64,000 nt of DNA from Forficula auricularia (Eukaryota; Arthropoda; Insecta; Dermaptera; Forficulidae). The DNA lies in assembly GCA_024734495.1 (NCBI GenBank), contig JALMQS010000411.1, positions 2,097,405-2,161,404 of the forward strand, given 5' to 3'. The notes under the pieces were generated by a model. That model was not told where the DNA came from. It saw nothing but the letters and a program-made list of their open reading frames with translations, and did not search any database. A program made the translations under genes and the position numbers. Shown in pieces: positions 33,291 through 43,150 of this stretch. The stretch's first letter is position 1. Each line of letters starts with the position of its first letter.

Positions 33291-33605
33291 TAATTGAATG
33301 TAATGGAAGGCAGCCCAGAGGTAGTGAGGAAAGAAAAAATTAACACATATCAAATAAGGTTTTTTTCTATGCCTTTGTTAAAAATGAAGAAAGTTTTTGA
33401 ACACTACTGTGGAGAGAAGAAGGAAAAATTTTATTTGTTTCATTCATTGACCCTTTGAAACCCTGAAGAAGGAGGAAAAAATCCTCCGAAACGTCGGTTT
33501 GAAAGGAAAGGAGGAAGGATTCCAATAAATTACACCTTATTTGATATGTGTTAATTTTTTCTTTCCTCACTACCTCTGGGCTGCCTTCCATTACATTCAA
33601 TTAAA
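33291..33605 (+). mobile_element. fold-back element (70-bp arms) enclosing a hammerhead-like motif
   Basis: The arms 33291-33360 and 33536-33605 are apparently perfect inverse copies (GGAAGGCAGCCCAGAGG at the left, its complement at the right). The loop is about 175 bp, and the hammerhead-like motif at 33452-33506 sits just before the right arm. It is inserted in a hAT-like element. The minus frame 33600-33367 is a shadow. Confidence 0.8.
33452..33506 (+). ncRNA. candidate hammerhead ribozyme (best copy)
   Basis: Stem I: CCTTTGAAACC (33452-33462) pairs with GGTTTGAAAGG (33496-33506) as 5 bp, a G.G mismatch and 5 bp. CTGAAGA 33463-33469, extra A33470, stem II GGAGG/CCTCC (33471-33475, 33483-33487), GAAA 33488-33491, minimal stem III ACGT (33491-33494), then C33495, giving a GUC cleavage triplet. 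This is type I topology with a dimer-type stem III, as described for PLE hammerheads. The extra A between CTGAAGA and stem II is unusual. Confidence 0.6.
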
Positions 33606-34532
33606 GTTTCTACCAGTCCGTCTCTCTCCAGAGAAAATTTCGTTGCAAATAAATAATGATGTTTCGAGAAACTTTGGACTAATCCATTTCTAAGAACTCT
33701 CAATAACTAAGAGTTTATAGACAATTCATAGCTTGCTTATAGCAATAGAATTAGGGGAAATTTAAGATTTTCTTATAGGACAGGCTCATTGAGTGGAAGA
33801 TAGTCGATTTCCATCTCAGGGACTATGGAGGTTAAGTTACAAAATTTAATTTCTGACTCCTACCTTCACTAACACAAAGCAATATCCGTTTGGGGCGAAG
33901 GTCCCAAAATATATTTTTTTTAAATCTAATGTTAAATTAGAAAAATAACCAAAGTGATACCGTATTCGATGAAATTTGCAAAAAAAGCGAAGATTAAAAT
34001 AAAATTACAAAAAATGAAAGATACTTTTTTTGGACAGCATCCCTTGGTAGAAAAGTTACCAACCTCCACTGTTGTATATAAATTGGCCAATCTCTGACAT
34101 AATGGTTTTAAGATGACAGTATTTCTAGGTGAGGGGTGAAAGGCTGAAACTCTCAATATTCCTACTATAAAAAAATAATTAAATATATTTATATAGAATA
34201 TTATATTTATTTTTACTTTGTTTTTTTATTTGTTTGTCTTTTGAATGTTTCTGTTTTGTATTTTTGTTGTTTGTCATTCATTCGTCATTTGTTAAATGTC
34301 TGTCAATTCATTCCGTTTGATATATAGTATTTCACCTTAAATATATAAAATGTATTTATTTGACTTTTTTGTTAACTCAATTACGTGAATAGAATTTAAA
34401 AACAAAATTCGATTTCATCATTCTGTCTATTTATTTATTTGATTGTTTGTTTTTTAAATTATTTCATTGGAATTCAATATTTGCAAGTAAAAAAAAGGTA
34501 TTAATAGAGGTTGAGAAGAATTATGTACTGAA

Positions 34533-35044
34533 ATATCTGCCCAAAAACATATATGTGAAAAAGGGGCCAATTTCGGTACAAACGGCTTCGCCGACAAAAG
34601 AGTTGAAATCTAAACGGGTACCAAGTTCCATAGCAGTTGCTTAAATCAAAGCTATAGCTATACGTTCTTCAATTAATTTAAAAGAAAATTTGTTACGTTC
34701 TTTGATATTAAATTTATAACTTGGCAAGTTATAATAGTCAATAAATTAACTTTAACGTGATGATATTTAATACAAGCTTAACATTTAGATTTGCTATTTT
34801 ATCTATTTTATACTACAAACAATTTAGTTGGATATAAAACTTGCCAAGTTATGAATTTAATATCAAAGAACGTAACAAATTTTATTTTAAATTAATTGAA
34901 GAACGTTGTACATTCCTATACCTATGATTTAAGTAACTGCTATGAGAACTTGGTACTGCCTAGATCTCAACTCTTTTGTCAGGCGAAGCCATTTTGTACC
35001 GAACTTGGCCTACTTTTTCATATTTATGTTTTTGGACAGATATA
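34533..35044. repeat. fold-back structure, about 200-bp arms
   Basis: The arm 34533-34730 is inversely repeated at 34838-35044 with a few substitutions and small indels (AACTTGGCAAGTT, AAAGAACGTAACAAATTTT and TTGGTACCxG phrases). The spacer is 107 bp. Non-coding; the + frame in the left arm is not preserved in the right. Probably a MITE or an inverted duplication. Confidence 0.7.
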
Positions 35045-35690
35045 ATTAATTTTTGGAAAAGTTGTATCCTTTAGTTGATCTAAATAATTACATTTAAGCA
35101 TTTATATTAATAATAATTAAATATTTCTCATTGAATATCTGTTAAAAACCCGGTCGGTTTTTTAATTTTCTCCTTTATTAATGTGCCAAGCTTTACCAGT
35201 ATGCCAAATTTCAGCATTCTAGCTTGATTGTATTTTCACTATATGTTAATTAAGCCTATAATAGATTTTACCCCTTCATTTTAGGTCCTAAAAAAGGGAA
35301 AGTTTCACTTTTTTAATTTTTCCTTTAATTGTAGGCCAAAATCTACTAGTATGCCAAATTTCAGCATTCTAGGATCAGCGGAAGAAATTTAGGTTTTTGA
35401 CATATCAGTCAGTCAGTCAGTAAATAAGTGTTAAAAATGACACTTTTCAGAGCTTAATAACTCAAGAACTATAATAGATTTATTCATGAAATTTGGGATT
35501 CTAGGTGTTCCAGTGGGCCTTATTGGGCATGCAAAATTTCAAGTGTGTATGTCTAATAGTTTTTGAGTTATGGGGGGCTCGAAAGTAGCTCGAAATGGTT
35601 CATATAAATATAAACATGACCGGTGCGTCGATCTTTTTTCCGAACTTCTCGCAAAGATTCTAGGTTTGAACCCCGGCTGGTACTTTTGTC
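35045..35690. other. AT-rich with TCAG tetranucleotide run
   Basis: Contains (TCAG)4 near 35407 and two copies of TATGCCAAATTTCAGCATTCTAG-type sequence (35191 and 35351), suggesting a worn repeat. A B-box-like GGTTTGAACCCC near 35663 may be a SINE remnant. Confidence 0.4.
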
Positions 35691-35691
35691 T

Positions 35692-35935
35692 AAAATAAAT
35701 AAACTGCAACGAATTGTTGCTAGACTTCATCCATAGTTGTTTGAAATATTAATTCGTTTATTCCTTTATTATTAATCAGATATCAATGGCTATTTCTATT
35801 ATTATTAATCAAAAGTGATGTTGAATTAAAAATTAAAAGTAGCCATTGATTCTCATTTAATACTTGAGAATTAACTGTTCTACATTGCAATTTTGACGTT
35901 TCGATCATTTTTTATACTTTTCTGTCGATTCCTTG
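35692..35935 (+). repeat. 7629-family repeat (copy 3, partial)
   Basis: AAACTGCAACGAATTGTTGC start and TTATTAATCAGATATCA phrase match copies at 7629 and 40641. Confidence 0.55.
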
Positions 35936-36479
35936 AAATAAATTCATTTAATTATAAAGAAAATTTAATACCGATATTAATAAAATTTAGATTTAATCAA
36001 ATTTTGAATTTGATATTTCAATATCTTGAGTACTCATGAAGTAATACAGCCTTTAATTTATTTCGCAACATTATTATTAAATGAACACATATTGGCCCTT
36101 TTCGATTGTTTGCCGGGATTGTTTTTTTCCTTAATACCACAATCATTATTAATTCTGATCTATATTAAAGTAGATTCCAAATTCCAAAATGATATTTAAT
36201 CAGCTATAGGGATATCAGCGAACTTCTACTCAACTCTCTAATTAGTTGACACAAGTTTGAACTTAAATTTGGTATTTATTTATTAATGATAACGAAATGC
36301 TATACAAGTTAAAGGGCTTCTAAAATATTTTTTATTTTGTGAAAATAAGGCAATTTGTGCAAGGCGTATAAATTGAGATATGAAAAAAGCAAGGATGTTA
36401 TACTATTTAACTGATGGGTGAATTGAATTTAAAAAGTAAAGCCAGTGCTCCCCCCCCCTAGAAAAATCGAAACTCCATT

Positions 36480-36880
36480 ATAACAAGGCATCACTTATGT
36501 ATTTTTCATTAAATTATTTCGCTACTTCCAAAATTTGTCAATTCTACTAAATAGTTTATTTCTAATCGGATTACCGAAATTGAAACCTTGTGATGGCTAA
36601 TCAGGTGACCCTCCCTCCCCCTAGGAAAACTCTCTAACTACGCCAAGCCTAATGTTTTGGCTATTGATAAAAAGCCTTAAAATAACTAGGTTTAAAAAGA
36701 GCCCAATGACTATGTTACATACGTACGCACTGACCAATGGATTTTTGACCCCTTTTTGGTCTCTGGGGACCACAATATCAGGTTCTATGTCCCAAATCCG
36801 GTTTCCAACTATTAAGGGCATCGATTCCTTCCACCGAAGTTACAAAATGAATTTTTTCATCTCTGAGATACAAGCTCTCA
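36480..36880 (+). repeat. repeat shared with 41255-41380 and 41900-42068
   Basis: AATTTGTCAATT and GGATTACCGAAATTGAAAC (36500-36590) recur at 41940-42000. GGCATCGATTCCTTCCA and the following AGAAGTTACAAAATGA-type sequence (36815-36850) recur at 41310-41340. Class unknown. Confidence 0.5.
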
Positions 36881-36915
36881 AGGTTTTAAATGCGTTAATT
36901 TATATTATTATTACC

Positions 36916-37886
36916 GAAGATATAAAAGTTGTGGTGGATGGAACATCATCTGAATCGTTCTCTACAAACTCTGGTGTTCCCCAAGGCTCTGTAATCTCCT
37001 CCACACTCTTCCTTATTTATATAAACGACCTTATTGATCAAACGGCAAACCCCACTCATTGTTACGCCGACGATAGCACTCTACACGGCAAACCCTCTCT
37101 CCCGAATAATCGAATCAATATTGCCTCCTCAATTACTCTCGACCTAGACAATCTGAATAAATGGGGCTCTCAAAATTTAGTTAACTTTAATTCAAATAAG
37201 ACTCAATGTTGTCTAATTTCTAGGCGCGAAAATAGAGATTTCCCTGATATTCACTTCGATTCGAATACCCTGAAAATGTGTGACAGCCTATCCATGTTGG
37301 GCGTCTCTGTCGCATCTGACCTGTCTTGGAATGAACACATCTCCTCTGTGGCGAAATCTGCAGCAAGGAAGATTGGCTTCTTATTCAGGTCCAAGCGATT
37401 TTACAAACCCCACAACTTCTCACCATCTACAAGGCCCAAATCCGCCCCTATCTCGAATACTGCTCTCATCTGTGGAGAGGAGCCTCAAAATATTCTCTTG
37501 CTACCCTTGATGCAATTCAGAAACGAGCCGTCAGGCTAATTGACGATTCTACCCTCACCGACTCCCTCGACTCGTTGGCTCATCGAAGAGATGTCTCTGC
37601 CCTTTCCCTTTTCTATAGATACTATCACGGCAGGTGCTCTGATGAGATAAAGTCAATAATTCCCCCCAAAGCATACTTTGCACGCAGCACACGTTTTGCC
37701 GACTCCCAACACTCTTTTGCGGTCAAATTGGAAAAGTGCCGGACCACTTCATTCGCGAATACATATATCCCCATGACTTCAAGGAACTGGAACTCTCTCC
37801 CAGCCTCTATCTTTCCCAGCACCTATGATCTTCAAACCTTCAAAACCAGGGTGCATAGACACCTACGTCTACACCCTCTCACTTAA
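36916..37886 (+). pseudogene. LINE ORF2 reverse transcriptase, frameshifted
   Basis: Reads VVVDGTSSESF, the RT motif GVPQGSVISSTLFLIYINDL and the catalytic box CYADDSTLH, then FNSNKTQ and LGVSVASDLSWNEHI. The frame breaks in a short C-run (about 37409-37412, four C where the minus copy has five). The C-terminal part continues in another frame: RRDVSALSLFYRYYHGRCSD, IIPPK, MTSRNWNSLPASIFP, FKTRVHRHL. The N-terminal endonuclease and part of the RT are missing, so it is a dead copy. Confidence 0.88.
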
Positions 37887-38003
37887 TCAACTTTCCCTTC
37901 TCTTCGGTAATGCAAGGGTCTTTCGAGATCCATAGGGGCTGCACCTTTACTGGTGCACCCCTTGTTGCATTCGATTGCATTAAAAAAAAAAAAAAAAAAA
38001 AAA
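36916..38003 (+). mobile_element. Jockey/CR1-like LINE copy, 5' truncated, with poly(A) tail
   Basis: Homology with the minus copy begins near 36916. The element continues through the RT catalytic domain, the ORF2 C-terminus (stop about 37886) and a short 3' UTR (CAAGGGTCTTTCGAGATCC, then GGTGCACCCC), and ends in an A-run (37982-38003). Its 3' end faces the 3' end of the minus copy, 256 bp away. Confidence 0.88.
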
Positions 38004-38049
38004 TTATACTATTGATTGTTTTATTTTCAAGGGGGCACATAAAAATCTT

Positions 38050-38105
38050 TTTTTTTTTCAATTAAATCGAATGCAACAAGGGTGTGCAACCAGAAAGATG
38101 CAACT
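38050..38105 (-). mobile_element. very short LINE 3' end fragment
   Basis: A T-run followed by AATCGAATGCAACAAGGGTG is the reverse complement of the last 50 bp of the adjacent LINE family. It lies between the two longer tail-to-tail copies. Confidence 0.6.
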
Positions 38106-38259
38106 TGAAGCTGAAACTCGGCACAGAGTTGTAGTTTCTTAATTCAAACTTGTAAACCAAACATTTGATACACCTGATATATAAAAATTCGATTTTTTCA
38201 ATGATTGTTTCACTTTTAAGTTCTAAAGCTATAAAGCTTAAAATCTCTAATCAGCTATA

Positions 38260-39668
38260 TTTTTTTTTTTTTTTTTTTAATGCAATCGAATCCAAGAAGG
38301 GGTGCACCAGTAAAGATGTAGCCCCTATGGATCTCGAAAGACCCTTGCATTACCGAAGAGAAGGGAAAGTTGATTAAGTGAGAGGGTGTAGACGTAGGTG
38401 TCTATGCACCCTGGTTTTGAAGGTTTGAAGATCATAGGTGCTGGGAAAGATAGAGGCTGGGAGAGAGTTCCAGTTCCTTGAAGTCATGGGGATATATGTA
38501 TTCGCGAATGAAGTGGTCCGGCACTTTTCCAATTTGACCGCAAAAGAGTGTTGGGAGTCGGCAAAACGTGTGCTGCGTGCAAAGCATGCTTTGGGGGGAA
38601 TTATTGATTTTATCTCATCAGAGCACCTGCCGTGATAGTATCTATAGAAAAGGGAAAGGGCAGAGACATCTCTTCGATCAGCCAGCGAGTCGAGGGAGTC
38701 GGTGAGGGTAGAATCGTTAATTAGCCTGACGGCTCGTTTCTGAATTGCATCAAGGGTAGCAAGAGAATATTTGAGGCTCCTCTCCACAGATGAGAGCCGT
38801 ATTCGAGACAGGGGCGGATTTGGGCCTTGTAGATGGTGAGAAGTTGTGGGGGTTTGTAAAATCGCTTGGACCTGAATAAGAAGCCAATCTTCCTTGCTGC
38901 AGATTTCGCCACAGAGGAGATGTGTTCATTCCAAGACAGGTCAGATGCGACAGAGACGCCCAACATGGATAGGCTGTCACCACTTTTCAGGGTATTCGAA
39001 TCGAAGTGAATATCAGGGAAATCTCTATTTTCGCGCCTAGAAATTAGACACAATTGAGTTTTATTTGAATTAAAGTTAACTAAATTTTGAGAGCCCCATT
39101 TATTCAGTTTGTCTAGGTCGAGAGTAATTGAGGAGGCAATATTGATTCGATTATTCGGGAGAGAGGGTTTGCCGTGTAGAGTGCTATCGTCGGCGTAACA
39201 ATGGAGTGGGGTTTGCCGTTTGATCAATAAGGTCGTTTATATAAATAAGGAAGAGTGTGGAGGAGATTACAGAGCCTTGGGGAACACCAGAGTTTGTGGA
39301 GAACGATTCAGATGATGTTCCATCCACCACAACTTTTATACTTCAGTTTGTCAGAAAGCTTTCTATCCATTTGCGAAGTGTTGGTGTGAATCCAAAGGCT
39401 GGCAGTTTGGCAAGAAGATTTTTGTGCCAAACCTGGTCAAAAGCTTTGGAGATATCAAGGGCTACAGCGAGGGTTTCTTTTCCGGCCTCTAGAGTATTGT
39501 TCAAGGTGTGGGTGACATAGGTTAAGATGTCGCCTGTGGAACGATTTTGTCTGAATCCATATTGCCTATCGTGAATTAATTTATTGTTTTCTAAGTGATG
39601 AAGGACGTGTTGGTTTATTCCATTAATTTGGAAAGAACAGAGGTGATCGAGATAGGCCTGTAATTTAA
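38260..39668 (-). mobile_element. Jockey/CR1-like LINE copy, minus strand, 5' truncated
   Basis: The T-run 38260-38278 is the poly(A) tail. This copy reaches further 5' than the + copy, to about 39668. It is the longest copy in the window, at about 1.4 kb. Confidence 0.88.
38374..39668 (-). pseudogene. LINE ORF2 reverse transcriptase, frameshifted (minus)
   Basis: From the 5' side: NYRPISITSVLSKLME, YGFRQNRSTGDILTYVTH, then ISKAFDQVWHKNLL with the first catalytic Asp, GVPQGSVISS, YADDSTLH, RRDVSALSLFYRYYHG, WNSLPASIFP and HRHLRLHPLT before the stop at 38374. A one-base insertion near 39203 just before YADD and a one-base loss near 38775 break the frame. Both lie at sites where the + copy is in frame, so the two copies were disabled independently. 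Confidence 0.88.
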
Positions 39669-40127
39669 GAAATCCAAGCAGTTCAATTTCAGAATGAACT
39701 TTCTACGTTCTTTCTTCGTATTTGAGTTATAGTTGATATCGGGAATTCAAACACAAAGAAAGATTTTTCTCCGTGTTTCAGACTCTCTAAAAAAGAATAT
39801 ACAAAAAAAAGGAAAAAAAAATTAAAATTTTTGAACCTATTGTATTAGTATTCCCACAGTGTCTAATGTCCTTGTATCTTCCGAGATCAATTATGTAAAA
39901 TATAAAAAATTAAATACTACAAGTTTCTCCTGCCGAACGTACCGAGTAATATAATTTTTAGTATTAAAAGAATAATTAAAATTTTTAAAAAAACTCACCC
40001 CTCGGGATCCCAGTACATACTTGGAGGGATCGGCTCATCATGTACTGATCTCCGAATTCTGAGTTAGGATGAGCTAAAAGTAAAAATAAATAAATATATA
40101 GTATAAAATTTTATTTATAATATATGT

Positions 40128-40570
40128 AGTTTACAATATGAGATATTAAATGTTACTCGTAATTATATTTTTAAATAAGTAGTAAAAATTGGAACTTTAA
40201 TATTTATAATAATATATATATTTTATTCAAACTGTGATATAAATATGTTTAATAAAAGATGGTTAGAATAGGTAAAGTTCAAAAAATTGCAAACGACCTC
40301 ACCTGGAAGTCGCTGGAGCGCGAGCCTTAGCCACTGCCTTACTGAAGCGTGTTCTTTCTGGAGATCCTCGTTTTTGGCTTGACGGGGTTCACAGTCATAA
40401 ACGTATGAGGTTCAGAGTGGGAAGTGGACTTTGAACCCTGCAATAGAGAGTAGAAATTATTGTACCAATTCCTAACAGTTAAAAGGGAAGTCTTATAAGA
40501 ATCCAATTTAAAAAAAATTCGGATTCGAACAAACAAGTCTCAACTTGTTTTCGAACCTCTCCTTAATAAA
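40128..40570 (-). repeat. duplicated segment carrying an exon-like unit (copy 2)
   Basis: Colinear with 24119-24600, including flanks. Confidence 0.6.
40303..40437 (-). other. exon-like unit bounded by consensus splice sites (copy 2)
   Basis: Minus strand: acceptor CTCTATTGCAG before 40437 and donor TTCCAG/GTGAGG after 40303. It is 135 bp, again a multiple of three. The frame from the acceptor reads GSKSTSHSEPHTF, then TVNPVKPKTRISRKNTLQ and a stop. Copy 1 is 18 bp longer and readable in a different frame, so at least one copy is decayed if it was ever coding. Confidence 0.4.
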
Positions 40571-40640
40571 GATAATTCCATTCTAATATATTATAAGCTA
40601 GCTTTATATACCCGTATAATTCTATTATTAAAACATATTT

Positions 40641-41036
40641 AAATAAACTGCAACGGATAGTTGCTAAACTTTATCCAAATTCATTTGAAATATTAATATG
40701 TTTATTCCTTTATTATTAATCAGATATCACTTGCAATTTGCAGTTCATGTTGACTTTAAGTCAAAAATAATGATCGATTCTCATTTAATAGTCGAGGAAT
40801 AACCATTCTACATTGGAATTTTAACATTTCGGTTTTTATTTGTAACCATTGCTGAAGACATGGAGGAATCGACTTAAAATCAAAAATAACGATCGATTCT
40901 TATCTAATACTAGCGGAATAACCTTATTGCATTCCATTTTTGATGTTTTGACTATTAATGGCAACCTCTACTGATAACGTGGAAGAATCGACTTAAAATC
41001 AAAAAGACTAAATTCTTTTATGATAAACAACTCAAG
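40641..41036 (+). repeat. 7629-family repeat (copy 2)
   Basis: Near-identical to 7629-8040 through AAAGACTAAATTCTTTTATG, after which it turns into its own inverse (see 40977-41094). Confidence 0.7.
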
Positions 41037-41094
41037 CTTGAGTTGTTTATCATAAAGAATTTAGTCTTTTGATTTTAAGTCGATTCTTCCACGT
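40977..41094. repeat. 118-bp palindrome without spacer
   Basis: ACGTGGAAGAATCGACTTAA on the left is matched by its inverse up to ACGT at 41094, meeting at AAGCTT (41034-41039). There are two or three small indels. The left half is repeat-family sequence, the right half its inverse. Confidence 0.85.
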
Positions 41095-41574
41095 CCAGGT
41101 CCCTAGACAAATACTTAGTGTTAATTTTCTTAAAGACAGCCGGTCACCTAAGCTAAGCACTGATGAGTAAATAAGAGATGAATAATTCAAAGAGGTAATA
41201 TGCGCTCGCTAATTATTTACTGGAACTACTAGCCGAGCAGGAGTTTTGGATTTATTCGGACCCCAATTTCTGGTTAGATGTCCTAAATTCGGTTTGCAAC
41301 TATTAAGGCCATCGATTCCTTCCATCTAGAAGTTACAAAATGAAATTAACTTTTTTTCATATACATACAAGCTCTCATAGAGTCAGAACCCAGACAGGGC
41401 ATCGCAATACTTCCACATTATATTCTATGATTAGAAATGTGAAAGTAAAAACAACTTGCTTACTTGTGTTTAAAAATGTCAAAAAGGTGAAAAAAATATT
41501 TCAAGCATGATTTTTTTCTTCCTGTCTGTCAGATGTCCCCAAAATTTTCAAAACGAATAATTGATATAGTATTT

Positions 41575-41870
41575 TTAGGGTTCTGTTCAAAAGTAAAACG
41601 GGACACTATTTGTGTCGATATAATGTCAATTTATCTGTCCGTCTGTCAATGCATATTGTACTTCGTAAATTAAATAAGGTACAAGTTGTTAACAAGTTAT
41701 GCCTATTCTTTTTTCCCCAAAACCAAAAATCGAATTAAATATTTTAATCAAATGGTTATTTTGGGGTGAGTCAAATTTATGTATGGTCGAAATTTTTTTT
41801 ATCATATGCTACGAGATATCCTTGCAAAGATTTCTTAAAGAAGAATTAGGCGAAATTTTTTTAAATTTAA
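41575..41870 (+). repeat. 9385-family repeat (copy)
   Basis: Same order of phrases as at 9385-9700, including AAAAGTAAAACGGGACACTA and CTGTCCGTCTGTC. Confidence 0.5.
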
Positions 41871-42149
41871 TTTAAAATGACGGTAAGTGAGCCCTGAAAT
41901 ATCACGTATGTATTTCTCATTAAATTATTTTGTTACCTTCAAAATTTGTCAATTATACTAAAAAGTTAGTTGATCTTTAATTGGATTACCGAAATTGAAA
42001 CATTGTGGTGGCCATTGGCCAACATTGTCTGGCCGGCTGCCCTAGGAGAACTCCCTAGATACGCTAATCTTTAAAAATGGCAAACGAATCTAATGGATTA
42101 TCACAATTTAATTAAAATTAAAAGCAGAGATTAGCTGAGGTAGAGAGAG

Positions 42150-42481
42150 GTCATACGATCCTTGTTAAGGTTTTGACCAGGTTCCCTTAACAACTTATGG
42201 CAAATGTCGGGATGGCTATGCGTCGTTTGCTCCTTGTATCGGGTTTTTGTGCGGAATTATTTAAAATACGTTTTGTCTTTTGATGGAAATCTATGATCAT
42301 GTTATTTGTTAATGTGCATAAATTTATATTTTTTCTTGTTTGTTAATTTCTTTTAATTGATTTGTATTTATGTTTATTAATTTATGTAGTTAATTTGTAT
42401 TGATGTTTTATTGACCTAGCCACCGAGGACTTGTGCCTCTAAGCAGGTCGAGTAATAAAGATTTATTTATTTATTTATTTA
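42150..42481 (+). mobile_element. retroposon 3' end with (ATTT)n tail
   Basis: CCGAGGACTTGTGCCTCTAA, then GTAATAAAGATTT and an ATTT tandem (42463-42481), look like the 3' UTR, polyadenylation signal and simple-repeat tail of a LINE. No ORF2 frame remains, and the 5' boundary is not visible. Confidence 0.45.
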
Positions 42482-42599
42482 AAAATGTAAATTATTATTA
42501 TTATTTATTTTAGTTTATAATTTATTTTCCATTATTTTTATATTAAAAATACCAACACTTTTTATTTTGTATGCCCTCTACAGCAACCATTTAGCCAGA

Positions 42600-42753
42600 T
42601 CCTAATTGATGTATTTTAATTTACAAATATATGTGTTTATGTGTATGTGTATGAGTGTGTGGCTAGATTATAGCCGGATAACTGAGCTTGAATCAGGGCT
42701 TGTTGATTCGTAGTCAAGTATATACACTAATCACTCAGCCATCCTAACCCCCA
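42600..42753 (-). mobile_element. tRNA-derived SINE, minus orientation
   Basis: On the minus strand, A-box-like TGGCTGAGTGATTAGTG (42741-42725) and B-box-like CTGATTCAAGCTCA (42697-42684) are about 40 nt apart, the larger gap fitting a Leu/Ser-type tRNA ancestor. It lies in the intron just upstream of the transmembrane exon. Confidence 0.55.
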
Positions 42754-42863
42754 AATACCAACATTATTTTTATTAAAATGTTTTTTTTTCAAATAACAAT
42801 TCGGAAAAAATATCTGATTAAGTGCATGTTATATTTTTTAAATTATTTATATATTGTGCAAAG

Positions 42864-43039
42864 TGAGATTATACCAGAGAGAAAGTTTACTGGTGGAGAT
42901 GATGTTGTCATTGTGGATGTTGCAGAACCAATCCCGATGGCGACTCTGTTATCAGTCGGCGCCGGCTGTATACTTTTCATCCTTTGCTGTGTGGCGCTGA
43001 TCATCTGGACATTACGTAGACGTTCCTGCTCCCGAGCAC
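42864..43039 (+). CDS. transmembrane exon of unrecognised membrane protein
   Basis: Reads IIPERKFTGGDDVVIVDVAE, then PIPMATLLSVGAGCILFILC, CVALIIWTL and RRRSCSRA. It combines an acidic juxtamembrane segment, a hydrophobic helix of about 23 residues and a positive-inside RRR, so the N-side is extracellular. GC content and codon choice are far above the AT-rich surroundings, supporting coding. The donor is AGCAC/GTTAGT at 43040. The acceptor is either GCAAAG (exon from 42864) or ATACCAG (exon from 42878); the first has the better pyrimidine tract. The ATG at 42778 is probably intronic. Exon ends phase 1. Confidence 0.72.
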
Positions 43040-43064
43040 GTTAGTATATCGCATTAGAACTTGT

Positions 43065-43140
43065 TTTTTACTTTCAGTAATATAGAATAAGCGAAGTATT
43101 GGAATCACATCCATGAAAATAATTTTTTTTGAAGTCTTGT
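43065..43140 (+). repeat. end fragment of the CGTGCATGAAA repeat family
   Basis: TTTTTTACTTTCAGTAATAT and CATCCATGAAAATAATTTTT correspond to the starts of the copies at 25545 and 27093. Lies at the start of the long intron. Confidence 0.4.
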
Positions 43141-43150
43141 ATTATTATAA

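Larger units (their letters stand above)
32896..34071. mobile_element. hAT-like non-autonomous element, CAGTGGCGTG type (copy 2)
   Basis: The left end CAGTGGCGTGTGATC and right end CCTCCACTG correspond to 10869-11923. Colinear phrases include GGCGCATCC, TTTCAGGAGATC, TTCAGACGAGTTTTAGT and GGACAGGCT. It is interrupted by the fold-back element at about 33291-33605. Confidence 0.62.

Noticed and set aside
33367..33600. Minus-strand 77-codon ORF
   Set aside because: It spans the fold-back element and its inverted arm; no protein-like features.
36621..36821. Minus-strand 66-codon ORF overlapping the LINE upstream region
   Set aside because: Lies in a non-coding repeat shared with 41.3 kb, where the frame is not preserved.
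42778..42863. ATG at 42778 as the start of the transmembrane protein
   Set aside because: The codons before 42864 are AT-rich like the intron, give an unlikely FFQITIRKKYLIK start, and are followed by a plausible splice acceptor; an upstream exon is more likely.
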